A DNA stretch of 64,000 nt from Terriglobia bacterium. GTDB taxonomy: Bacteria; Acidobacteriota; Terriglobia; Bryobacterales; Bryobacteraceae. The notes under the pieces are model-generated. The model was given only the letters and a program-made list of their open reading frames with translations. It searched no databases and was not told where the DNA came from. Positions within the stretch are counted from its first letter, which is position 1. Every line of letters begins with the position of its first letter. Shown in pieces: positions 9,325 through 16,769 of this stretch. The stretch covers positions 434,001 to 498,000 of the forward strand of contig JAJPHN010000025.1 of the NCBI GenBank assembly GCA_021325235.1, read 5' to 3'. The translations under genes were made by a program, and so were the position numbers.

Positions 9325-9656
9325 TAGCGGGAGCGGCCACGTTTTACATCGGCTGCGATTGCGCTGGCGAAAGCCATCAGCATGCGCGCGCGCAATTCCG
9401 GTTTACGCTCCGTTGTGGGCGTGATGAGTGATTCCTCGATCGCGGAGGCGGCCTCCTGCAACAGGAGACGGGGCTCGATCTGATTGGCGCGGTCGCCGTA
9501 GCGGCCGATCAGCTTGTTTACAATCTCGCGATGAATGCGCTGGAAGCGCTCGAATCGTTGCTGAAGCGCGCCGTGAAACCTGAGAAGATCGTTGCTTTCG
9601 GGCCAGCTCTGAAATTGGTCCATGTCTGCAGAGGCGCGGCTTTGGCGATGGATCAA
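9321..9656 (-). CDS. Small hypothetical protein
   Basis: Up to 111 residues; an internal ATG at 9623 would give a 100-residue form beginning MDQFQSW. I recognise no family. The protein is charged and predicted helical, without signal peptide or membrane helix, and ends in a basic KRGRSRY. It starts 24 bases after the antitoxin-like gene on the same strand, so it may be the last member of that small operon or an independent remnant. Convergent overlap with the RND pump stop is unusual for an intact gene and lowers confidence. Confidence 0.45.
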   Translation of the reverse strand: MIHRQSRASADMDQFQSWPESNDLLRFHGALQQRFERFQRIHREIVNKLIGRYGDRANQIEPRLLLQEAASAIEESLITPTTERKPELRARMLMAFASAIAADVKRGRSRY

Positions 9657-9680
9657 GTCGAGGCGGACTCGTTCTCTTAC

Positions 9681-10043
9681 TTATACCTCAACCAGAACCT
9701 TATGGACGAGGGGCGTGACCATGGAGATGCGGCCGTGACCTGCGTTCGCGACGTATTTCACGTCCACTAGCCCAATCTTTCGAAGCGCCGTTACGTCACG
9801 ACTAACCGCCTCGCGAGGACGCTTGAGAGTTGACGCAAGCGAGGAGATGCTCACACCATTTTTCGCCCGAACACACTTAAAGACGCGTATTCTCCCGTGG
9901 GTGAGCACCTTCATCGCAGATGGCTGAAGAGTAACGCTGTGCTTCGGCTGCAGGACTTCACCCCGGTCCAGCTTGCGAGCACGTTCCAGCGCGCGTTTGC
10001 GAAAACCTTCGAAGCCGTCTGTGTGGATAACTGTTTTTCTCAC
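9681..10043 (-). CDS. Winged-helix antitoxin-like protein (HVO_A0114/TumA type)
   Basis: A 120-residue DNA-binding protein. The C-terminal half is a MarR-like winged helix: ISSLASTLKRPREAVSRD forms helix-turn-helix with a recognition helix, then ALRKIGLVD and a wing. This layout matches HVO_A0114-family proteins, which usually stand next to DUF6516/TumE-type toxins and act as antitoxin and autorepressor. The GTG start at 10043 overlaps the TGA of the upstream reading frame (GTGA, 10040-10043), showing former translational coupling. That upstream partner is frameshifted (see 10040-10365), so this looks like a solitary antitoxin left after toxin inactivation. The family call is by recognition only. 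Confidence 0.7.
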   Translation of the reverse strand: MRKTVIHTDGFEGFRKRALERARKLDRGEVLQPKHSVTLQPSAMKVLTHGRIRVFKCVRAKNGVSISSLASTLKRPREAVSRDVTALRKIGLVDVKYVANAGHGRISMVTPLVHKVLVEV

Positions 10044-10365
10044 GATTTGCCCTTCTTAAACAATTCAGCTACTTCGTCGCAGAAACGAGTCAGCAGTTTC
10101 TCGTAGCCCGGAAACTCAATGGCTTCTGTTCTGCCCATCCAATGCCGGTGGTGATGGCCGCGAATCGTAGCCGAGTACGCGGCCATTATCCCTCTGGCAC
10201 CTCTCTCTGGTGATCAATAAGCGCAAGATTGTAGCGGACGACCTCTCCGGTCGCATCCTGCCATACTTCTTCGCGCACTTCCGCCGTTCCTATGAAGTAT
10301 CTGGAATCGATCAGCTTGACGTGTTTTGCCTGTACACGTTTCCGCCCCAAAGCTGATGCTATCAC
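10040..10365 (-). pseudogene. TumE-like (DUF6516) toxin gene, broken by two frameshifts
   Basis: Three consecutive reading frames together spell one coherent DUF6516-like protein. Frame A carries KLIDSRYFIGTAEVREEVW and YNLALIDHQ, and stops at 10186-10188. Frame B (10190-10161) reads DNGRVLGYDS. Frame C (10159-10040) reads GHHHRHWMGRTEAIEF and continues to KKGKS before TGA. Skipping one base at 10191 and one at 10160 restores a single protein with the family's Asp-Asn and His-rich centre. The 5' end is uncertain because only weak starts exist (GTG 10365, ATG 10404). The last frame overlaps the antitoxin-like start by four bases. Two separate slips make a single sequencing error less likely than real decay. 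Confidence 0.65.
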
Positions 10366-10425
10366 AGCTGTGAGCAAAAAGGTTACAGCTGTCGCGAGCG
10401 CCATAAGAGGTGTCTTGCTGGGTTG

Positions 10426-11832
10426 CTATTGGCCGCGGCGGATGGGGCGGCCTGGGAAAACGTCCTTTTGTATCTGGCTGTCTTTGACGACCCAGACGCC
10501 ATGGACCATGACGTATGGGATGCCTTCTGAGTATTGGGCCGGATTCTCGAAAGTCGCGGGATCGTTGACACGTTGCGGATCGAAGAGGACGATATCGGCA
10601 TCGGCGCCGACCTGGAGACGACCTTTCGTCGAGAGATTCAGGCGCTGGGCGGGGAGGAAGCTCATTTTGCGAAGAGCGTCCACGAGCGAGAGAACGTGCT
10701 CCTGGCGCACATATTTGCCGAGCACGCGGGCGTAGGTGCCGGCGGCGCGCGGATGGCCTTTGCCGTGGTCGAGAATGCCGTCGCTCGCAATGATGACATC
10801 GGGATCGGCCATCGCGAGGCGGACCATTTCTTCCGGGATGCTGTGGATGGCGACCATGCCGCCCTGTTTGCGATTGCGGGCGAAGGATTCGGCGGTGAGG
10901 CGCTCGCCGGTGGCGGCCCATTGCAGATCGTGGTAGGTGATGCCGCCGTTACGGGCTTGCCAGCCTTCGGAGAAGATGGCCGAGCTGATGTCGGTCATGC
11001 CGGCAGTGTAGGGATACGCTTCGGTGGTGAAGTCGAGATTGTGGCGGGCGGCGCTGTGGAGCATATTGAGCGCGACGGGCGTCTGGCGCAGTTCGGTGCT
11101 GGTGATGTGCACGACATGCAGCGATGCGCCGGCAGCAGCGGCATCGGAGATCACTTCCTGCAGGGCATCGATGCCGCCGGGTTCGACGGGACCGGAGCTG
11201 CGAAGGTGCACATAGACGGGCGTGCGGCGGGCAGCAGCGAGCTGGAACACGCGAAAGATTTCATCGCGCGAGGCGCCCGGAACGTAGGCGATGCCCATGC
11301 CGATGCCGAGTGCGCCCTGGTCGAGGCCCTGGCGAAGCAGGTCGAGGATCGCTTCGAGTTGTTCGGGTGTGGCGGCGGCGTCGACGGCTCGATCGCGCGG
11401 AAGAAAGGTTCCGCTGTCATGCAGGACGGTCATGCGGGCGGGGATATGGCCGACGGTGGCGCCGAAGTTGATTAGCGATTTGCCTTCGCGTGCCTGATAC
11501 CAGGGGTCGACGGGAGAGGCGCCGACTTCCATCTCGAGCGCGGTTGTTACGCCATCGCGTGCTTTGAAGGCGTAGTTTTCCGGAGTCTGGCCGTGCTGAT
11601 GGAGGTCGATGAAGCCGGGGGAGACGACGAGACCGCGGGCATCGACGACGTTGCGGCCTTCCAGCGGAGTTTCGGAGATGGCGATGATTTGGCCGTCGCG
11701 GATGCCGACGTCGCGGATGGCGTCGAGCCGGGTTTCGGGATCCATGACGCGCCCGCGCGAAATGACGGTGTCGTACTGCTGGCCAAAGGCGGCCAGCGCC
11801 AGCGCGTACAAGGCCGGGAGCAGATAGCGCAT
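10426..11832 (-). CDS. Secreted N-acyl-D-amino-acid deacylase / D-aminoacylase-family amidohydrolase
   Basis: A 468-residue amidohydrolase that would cleave N-acyl-D-amino acids or related D-aminoacyl compounds, perhaps from peptidoglycan turnover. The first 18 residues are a signal peptide (LLPALYALALAAFGQ). An N-terminal beta sandwich leads to the TIM barrel metal motif FIDLHQHGQ near residue 75-83. Later come metal-ligand candidates in VVHITS, the IASDGILDHGKGHPRAAGT region with its conserved Asp, and the C-terminal GADADIVLFDP typical of the family. Length is near the usual 480-530. It stands alone on the minus strand; the disrupted toxin gene lies downstream. Export to the periplasm is predicted. 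Confidence 0.88.
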   Translation of the reverse strand: MRYLLPALYALALAAFGQQYDTVISRGRVMDPETRLDAIRDVGIRDGQIIAISETPLEGRNVVDARGLVVSPGFIDLHQHGQTPENYAFKARDGVTTALEMEVGASPVDPWYQAREGKSLINFGATVGHIPARMTVLHDSGTFLPRDRAVDAAATPEQLEAILDLLRQGLDQGALGIGMGIAYVPGASRDEIFRVFQLAAARRTPVYVHLRSSGPVEPGGIDALQEVISDAAAAGASLHVVHITSTELRQTPVALNMLHSAARHNLDFTTEAYPYTAGMTDISSAIFSEGWQARNGGITYHDLQWAATGERLTAESFARNRKQGGMVAIHSIPEEMVRLAMADPDVIIASDGILDHGKGHPRAAGTYARVLGKYVRQEHVLSLVDALRKMSFLPAQRLNLSTKGRLQVGADADIVLFDPQRVNDPATFENPAQYSEGIPYVMVHGVWVVKDSQIQKDVFPGRPIRRGQ

Positions 11833-11862
11833 GGGGTGATTATAGGGAGCGGGCGGGTGGCG

Positions 11863-11896
11863 AAAAGAGACCCGGCCAGGAGACCGGGCTTTTCGT
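11863..11896 (-). terminator. Intrinsic terminator after the second PEP-CTERM gene
   Basis: On the minus strand CCCGG and CCGGG (11888-11884 and 11875-11871) pair around an eight-base loop and are followed by TCTCTTTT. An A-run precedes the stem, so it could also work on the plus strand. It lies about 30 bases past the stop of the gene at 11924. Confidence 0.7.
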
Positions 11897-11923
11897 TCGA
11901 GAGGAAGATCTATGGAACGTCTG

Positions 11924-12616
11924 CTACGGCTTTACCCTGCGGCGCGACAGCAGCGCGAAACTGGCGAGTCCGCCGATTGTCAGGGCAAGACTGGCCGGCT
12001 CGGGCGTGAAGTTGTCGGGGGTACCGTCTGCATGGAAGCGTTCCAACTGGAAGATGATGGTGCCGCCGGCGTCACCGTACGGTGCTATATCGTACGACGG
12101 ATCGTAGTGCCCAATTACAGTAGCGCTCCAGTTGATCTGAGTGAACTGGTTCGCTGGAATGGTTGGGGTGGTGTCGGGAACCGTGTGGGAATCGGGATTG
12201 TTGCCCGGCGAGATGCCTGTCATCGGTCCAAAGGTGTCCTCATACGCCGTAGCTTGGAACGGGTTTCCGTTTGGTCCCTGACCCCATCCATAATCAAACC
12301 AGCCGACGTAGTAATCGCCGGGCGCAGCCTTTGGCAGGACAACGGTGCCCGAATCGCTGAACGTCATCGACTCAGGTGTACCGGTCGGGTCGATCGTCGG
12401 AGCGGTAGTGTCGTATCCGTAGCCAAAATTGTATTGACCGTAGATCGAATTCCCACCGATGCTGAGCTGCATGATGGTCGGTCCGTGATCCAACTGAAAA
12501 ACAGAAGAAGAGCAGGGGATGGCACCAGTTGAGTCGTTGGTGCAGGTCCAGGTAGGAGTACAAAACGCTGCGCTTGAGGCAAGCAGCAGGCCAAGAAGAG
12601 TTTTCATCTGCGTCAT
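11924..12616 (-). CDS. PEP-CTERM sorting-domain protein, secreted
   Basis: A 230-residue exported protein. ATG at 12616 or 12607 starts a clear signal peptide (LLGLLLASSAAFC). The body is Gly/Tyr/Thr-rich without a domain I recognise; it contains CTNDSTGAIPCSSS near the N-terminus, a possible disulphide loop. The C-terminus is a PEP-CTERM tag: TPEPASLALTIGG, hydrophobic helix, then SRRRVKP. It is unrelated in its body to the PEP-CTERM protein at 2359. Transcription probably stops at the hairpin at 11863. Exosortase-dependent surface or matrix location is inferred from the tag. Confidence 0.83.
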   Translation of the reverse strand: MTQMKTLLGLLLASSAAFCTPTWTCTNDSTGAIPCSSSVFQLDHGPTIMQLSIGGNSIYGQYNFGYGYDTTAPTIDPTGTPESMTFSDSGTVVLPKAAPGDYYVGWFDYGWGQGPNGNPFQATAYEDTFGPMTGISPGNNPDSHTVPDTTPTIPANQFTQINWSATVIGHYDPSYDIAPYGDAGGTIIFQLERFHADGTPDNFTPEPASLALTIGGLASFALLSRRRVKP

Positions 12617-12693
12617 TGTAATTACAGCCCAGGTGAAACCTCAAGAACTATTACGCAGATGGAGTACTGCGAATCGGAATCGAGCATTGATCT

Positions 12694-13284
12694 TCATACC
12701 TCGATGCCCAGCTGCCACAATGCGAAGCCGATGGCCTGCTTGAAGTAGAGCCAGTGCAATTCCGTTGAATCGGGTGAGCCGGCGTGGGGGCGGGGCGAGC
12801 CGTAGACGACGATGTTGTGGGCCTGCAGAAAGCGCTTCACGCGATAGATGTGATAGCCGTCGCTCACCACGATACAAGAGTGCAGATTTAGCCGGCGCAT
12901 AGTCCGGGCGGCGGCTTCGAGGCTTTCCGATGTGGTCGCGCCCTGGTTCTCGGTGAGGATGGCGTTCGCGGGAACGCCGTGGCGGGTCAGATATTCGCGG
13001 CCGACATCGCCTTCGGTGAATTGCGGATCGCCGCCTGCGCCGCCGGTGGTGAGGATGTAGGGCGCCATCCCTTTGAGATAGAGCACGAGGGCGTGATTGA
13101 GGCGCGCCTGCAGCACGGGCGAGGGATGGCCGCGATATTCGGCCGCGCCCATGACGATGATGACGTCGGCGGCCCGTGCGTCGTCGGTCGTGGACTGCGC
13201 TTCGATTTGCCGCGCTACATAAAACAGGTAGCCTAGAAGCAGGACAAACGCGACGAGCAGAATCAGCAGGGCGGCGCGCCTCAT
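12694..13284 (-). CDS. YdcF/SanA-family (DUF218) membrane-anchored protein
   Basis: A 196-residue protein with one N-terminal membrane helix (about 4-24) and a DUF218 domain outside the cytoplasm. Family marks are VIIVMGAAEYRGHPS, the central LTTGGAGGDP loop, NQGATTSESLEAA and VVSDGYHIYR. DUF218 proteins such as SanA, ElyC and YdcF are linked to envelope integrity and peptidoglycan or lipid-carrier metabolism, but the reaction is not established. It is divergent from the SpoU methyltransferase gene, with a 71-base shared promoter region. Confidence 0.87.
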   Translation of the reverse strand: MRRAALLILLVAFVLLLGYLFYVARQIEAQSTTDDARAADVIIVMGAAEYRGHPSPVLQARLNHALVLYLKGMAPYILTTGGAGGDPQFTEGDVGREYLTRHGVPANAILTENQGATTSESLEAAARTMRRLNLHSCIVVSDGYHIYRVKRFLQAHNIVVYGSPRPHAGSPDSTELHWLYFKQAIGFALWQLGIEV

Positions 13285-13355
13285 GCCGTCTTATCAGACA
13301 TCCGCATGAATGGATCGTTGAAATTTCCAGTCTACGCCCGAGCGGCCATGAGCGC

Positions 13356-14135
13356 ATGATCGAGCTGGCCAGCATCCACAATCCGAGGCTCCAGGAGATT
13401 CGGAAAGCGGCGCGGGCGGGACGTCCCTTGGAGGACGGGCGGATTGTGGCCGAGGGTCCGCATCTGCTCGAAGATGCGCTCGGAAGCGCGTGGCGAGTGG
13501 AAGAAATCTTTGCAACGGAAGCGGCGCGGGCGCGATTTGGGGAACTGCTCGGGCGGGCGCGGGCGAGTGTGACAGCAGTTTCCGAGCGCGCCATGGCATC
13601 GCTGGCGGCTACTGAAACTTCGCAAGGCATCGTGATGCTGCTCGAGGCGCGGCGCTGGAGCTGGGATGAGCTGTTGCGGGGCGTGCCGCTGGTCGTGGTA
13701 CTGGATGCGGTGCAGGATCCAGGCAATGCGGGAACGGTGATACGATCGGCCGAGGCGTTCGGGGCGAGCGGGATCGTTTTGGGTGAAGGCTCGGTGCGCG
13801 TATCGAACGGGAAACTGTTGCGCGCGGCGGCTGGCTCGCTTTTTCGTATGCCGTTTGTCGAAAACATCAGCGCCGATGAATTGAGAGATCAGCTGGAGTC
13901 GCGCGGGGTGCGGATGTATGGGCTGGCGGCGGACAAGGGCGTGATTATTGGCGAGGCCGATCTGCGCTGCGGGTGCGCGCTGGCGGTGGGCAATGAGGGT
14001 GCCGGGCTTTCGCGCGAGCTGCTGGACGGTGCAGAGCTTGTGCGTATACCGACGCGGCGGGTGGAATCGTTGAATGCCGGCGTGGCGTGCTCGATTGCGC
14101 TGTTTGAAGCGGCGCGGCAGCGAGAGCGGCGATGA
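13356..14135 (+). CDS. SpoU/TrmH-family RNA 2'-O-ribose methyltransferase
   Basis: A 259-residue SPOUT enzyme that transfers methyl from SAM to a ribose 2'-OH in rRNA or tRNA. The start ATG at 13356 gives MIELASIHNPRLQEIRKA, matching the N-terminal substrate-binding domain of the family; longer forms would overlap the divergent gene. The three SpoU motifs are clear: DPGNAGTVIRSAEAFG near residue 128, ALAVGNEGAGLS near 210, and the knot segment IPTRRVESLNAGVACSIALF near 230-250. The target nucleotide cannot be told. The stop overlaps rarA by four bases (ATGA), implying co-translation. Confidence 0.9.
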   Translation: MIELASIHNPRLQEIRKAARAGRPLEDGRIVAEGPHLLEDALGSAWRVEEIFATEAARARFGELLGRARASVTAVSERAMASLAATETSQGIVMLLEARRWSWDELLRGVPLVVVLDAVQDPGNAGTVIRSAEAFGASGIVLGEGSVRVSNGKLLRAAAGSLFRMPFVENISADELRDQLESRGVRMYGLAADKGVIIGEADLRCGCALAVGNEGAGLSRELLDGAELVRIPTRRVESLNAGVACSIALFEAARQRERR

Positions 14136-15469
14136 GCCTGTTCGACACGAGCGCGCCGGAGCTGCTCGAGGAAGATGCGGAACGTCCGCTGGCTGATCGA
14201 ATGCGGCCGAGAACGCTCGAAGAATATGTCGGGCAGGAGCATATTCTGGGGCCGGGCAAGCCGCTGCGGGTGCAGATCGAGAGCGGAAATCTGACATCGC
14301 TGATTTTGTGGGGACCGCCGGGATCGGGCAAAACAACGCTGGCGCGGCTGATTGCGCAGCGCAGCCGGGCCGATTTCGTGCCGTTCAGCGCGGTGCTGAG
14401 CGGGATCAAAGAGATCAAGGCCGTGATGGCCGCTGCGGAGAAGACGCGGCGCTACGGGCGCAAGACGGTGCTCTTTGTCGACGAGATCCACCGCTTCAAC
14501 AAGGCGCAGCAGGATGCGTTTCTGCCGTATGTGGAGCGCGGGGACGTGGTGCTGATCGGGGCGACGACGGAGAATCCATCGTTCGAGGTGGTTTCGGCGC
14601 TGCTGTCGCGAACGCGGGTGTACACGCTGCGGGCGCTTTCCAAAGAGGAGATTGGGGCGATTCTGCGGCGGGCGCTGGAATTGCCCGGGCGCGGACTGGG
14701 ACATTTTCAACTAAAGATTTCGCCGGAACTGGCCGATGAGATAGCAACAGCATCGGATGGGGATGCGCGGGCGGCGCTGAATACGCTCGAGCTTGCCGCC
14801 GGGCTGGCCAGAGACGGGCAGATCGATCGCGAGGCAGTGGCGGATGCGCTGCAGCGGAAGGTGCTGCTCTATGACAAGTCGGGAGAGGAGCATTACAACC
14901 TGATCTCGGCCCTGCACAAATCGGTGCGGTCGAGCGATCCGGACGCGGCGCTGTACTGGCTGGGACGGATGATGAAAGCCGGCGAAGACCGGATGTATTT
15001 GGCCAGGCGGCTGGTGCGGATGGCCATCGAAGATATCGGGCTGGCCGATCCGCGGGCGGTGGAGCAGGGAATGGCCTGTATGCAGACCGTCCATTTCCTA
15101 GGGATACCGGAGGGAGATTTGGCGCTGGCTCAGCTCACGATCTACTTAGCCGTAGCTCCGAAATCGGATGCGGCTTACCAGGCGCTGAACCGGGTAAACG
15201 CGACGATCGAGACGACGGTGGCCGAACCGGTGCCGCTGCACTTGCGGAATGCGCCGACGCGGCTGATGAAGGAGTTGGGTTACGCGAAAGGTTATGAACA
15301 TGCTCACAAAATTGAGCATGCGGTGACGGGGATGGAGTGCCTGCCCGCGGGACTAGCGGGAAGTGTTTTCTATGAACCGACCAACAGGGGCTTTGAACAG
15401 CGGGTGCGCGAACGGCTGGAGTGGCTGCGGAAACAGCGGGCGACAGCGAGCGATCCGGAGCGGGAGTAG
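14132..15469 (+). CDS. rarA: Replication-associated recombination protein A (RarA/MgsA AAA+ ATPase)
   Basis: A 445-residue AAA+ ATPase of the clamp-loader clade, related to WRNIP1/Mgs1, which acts at stalled replication forks. The N-terminus LADRMRPRTLEEYVGQEHIL is the family start. Walker A GPPGSGKT lies at 61-68, Walker B with DEIH at 117-120, sensor 1 ATTENPSFE near 145-153 and arginine-finger SRTRV near 160. The helical C-terminal tetramerisation domain includes HKSVRSSDPDAALYWLGRM. Full length. It overlaps the methyltransferase gene by four bases. It ends 48 bases before the PilZ gene. Confidence 0.95.
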   Translation: MSLFDTSAPELLEEDAERPLADRMRPRTLEEYVGQEHILGPGKPLRVQIESGNLTSLILWGPPGSGKTTLARLIAQRSRADFVPFSAVLSGIKEIKAVMAAAEKTRRYGRKTVLFVDEIHRFNKAQQDAFLPYVERGDVVLIGATTENPSFEVVSALLSRTRVYTLRALSKEEIGAILRRALELPGRGLGHFQLKISPELADEIATASDGDARAALNTLELAAGLARDGQIDREAVADALQRKVLLYDKSGEEHYNLISALHKSVRSSDPDAALYWLGRMMKAGEDRMYLARRLVRMAIEDIGLADPRAVEQGMACMQTVHFLGIPEGDLALAQLTIYLAVAPKSDAAYQALNRVNATIETTVAEPVPLHLRNAPTRLMKELGYAKGYEHAHKIEHAVTGMECLPAGLAGSVFYEPTNRGFEQRVRERLEWLRKQRATASDPERE

Positions 15470-15517
15470 TTTTAATGTGCAAATTGATTGTAATCTTAAA
15501 GATCGGAGTTTTTAACA

Positions 15518-15892
15518 GTGTCCGAGGCGAGTCTTAGCTTGACCAAACGCGGAACGCCAGACGCCCTACCCGGCGAACGGCGGAAATCGAGCCGTTTTCC
15601 TATTGAGCGCGATGTTCGATACAAAACGCTGAACCAGCGAACGGAGACGCTCGTGGGCAGCGGAAAGACGCTGAACATCAGCAGCTCGGGAGTGTTGTTT
15701 ACCTCCGATCACGACCTGCCGGTGGGAACGCGGCTGGAAGTGTCGATCAGCTGGCCGGCACAGTTGAATGACAGGTGTCTGTTGAACCTGGTTGCGCGCG
15801 GACGTGTGACGCGGCACAACAAGGGACAACTGGCGCTGCAGATTCAGCAGTACGAGTTTCGCACTTCGAGCCGGCCGGGAAACGGGAAGTAG
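15518..15892 (+). CDS. PilZ-domain protein, probable c-di-GMP receptor
   Basis: A 124-residue single-domain PilZ protein from a GTG start. The c-di-GMP-binding elements are present: a basic RRKSSRF segment followed by R at about 23-31 (RxxxR type) and the NISSSGVLF motif (N/DxSxxG) near residue 53. A short beta barrel follows. It carries no output domain, so it would act by binding a partner. It is convergent with infC, 36 bases apart, and no terminator-like hairpin is visible there. Confidence 0.82.
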   Translation: MSEASLSLTKRGTPDALPGERRKSSRFPIERDVRYKTLNQRTETLVGSGKTLNISSSGVLFTSDHDLPVGTRLEVSISWPAQLNDRCLLNLVARGRVTRHNKGQLALQIQQYEFRTSSRPGNGK

Positions 15893-15928
15893 AGCTTCAG
15901 CTCACATCCCGTACTCGCCTCGAACTGT

Positions 15929-16546
15929 TTAGGCCGGGGCAGGCGGAGGGGTCGGCAGTTCGCCGGCGCCGTCTTCCTTCTTATCCTTCTTCTTGCTCGT
16001 GGCGGCTTGCTTCACCGGGCTTATGATGACGTGGGCGTTGCGGCCCTCGAGCCGCGGCTGACCTTCGATGGCGCCTACGCCGGTCAGGTCTTCGGCAAAC
16101 TTCAGCAGCAACTTCTTGCCTAAATCGACGTGCGCGATTTCGCGACCGCGGAACTGCACGACGGCCTTCACGCGATTGCCCTCCTTCAAGAAGCGAATGG
16201 CGTGATTTTTCTTGAAGTCGTAGTCGTGATCGTCGGTATTCGGGCGGAACTTCAGCTCTTTGACCTGGATGACGTGTTGCTTCTTCTTGGTCTCGTGCTG
16301 CTTCTTCTTTTGCTCATATTGCCACTGGCCGTAGTCCATCGCCTTGGCGACGGGCGGTTCAGCGGTCGGAGCGATCAGGATGAGATCGAGGCCCAGGTCC
16401 TGGGCTTTGCGCACCGCGGCGGGTGTGGGCATGATCTCGACCGAGCCGTCCGGAAAAACAGCGCGGACCTCACGGGCTCGGATCGCTTCGTTTACGTTTT
16501 CTCGAATTCTGGGCCGACGGGGAGGGTAATTTCTCGGTGGATACAT
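15929..16546 (-). CDS. infC: Translation initiation factor IF-3
   Basis: IF-3 binds the 30S subunit and checks the start codon. The N-terminal domain is seen in RENVNEAIRAREVRAVFPDG, the Lys-rich linker in the middle (QYEQKKKQHETKKKQ) and the C-terminal domain in FRPNTDDHDYDFK through AHVIISP. A Lys- and Pro-rich tail of about 25 residues extends past the usual end. The ATG at 16546 gives 205 residues but has no good ribosome binding site. The frame continues upstream to an in-frame ATT at 16594, and infC often uses ATT, so the true start is open. The usual partners rpmI and rplT are absent here. Confidence 0.9.
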   Translation of the reverse strand: MYPPRNYPPRRPRIRENVNEAIRAREVRAVFPDGSVEIMPTPAAVRKAQDLGLDLILIAPTAEPPVAKAMDYGQWQYEQKKKQHETKKKQHVIQVKELKFRPNTDDHDYDFKKNHAIRFLKEGNRVKAVVQFRGREIAHVDLGKKLLLKFAEDLTGVGAIEGQPRLEGRNAHVIISPVKQAATSKKKDKKEDGAGELPTPPPAPA

Positions 16547-16598
16547 GCCGGCTAGCGGTTGGCGCTGACCCGCGCCCGGGGTTGAGAGGGGAATAACG

Positions 16599-16616
16599 TC
16601 AAATGTTGTACCTCCT
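16599..16616 (-). promoter_or_regulatory. Strong Shine-Dalgarno followed by ATT-TGA upstream of infC
   Basis: AGGAGG (16616-16611) is the strongest ribosome binding site in the region. Six bases on lies ATT (16604-16602) followed at once by TGA (16601-16599), out of frame with infC. The nearest in-frame ATT is 16 bases from the site. It may set an atypical start or a regulatory ribosome stand-by site. Confidence 0.4.
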
Positions 16617-16769
16617 GCTAGTTTACACGGAAATAGAAGGTTTGTGGAACAGGTCCGGCAGGGTCCCTGCAACAACTATTTGGCTGTTGAGATTACGTCG
16701 CAGTGATTTTGCGGGGCAGATTTGTCTGGTGTTTGCGCATATACCAGGTAAAGAGGTTGTACTACGAAC

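Noticed and set aside
10534-11475. Gly/Asp-rich plus-strand frame opposite the deacylase
   Set aside because: Antisense shadow of a strongly supported amidohydrolase.
13176-13355. Longer start of the SpoU methyltransferase
   Set aside because: Would overlap the divergent YdcF gene and adds sequence unlike the family; ATG 13356 fits.
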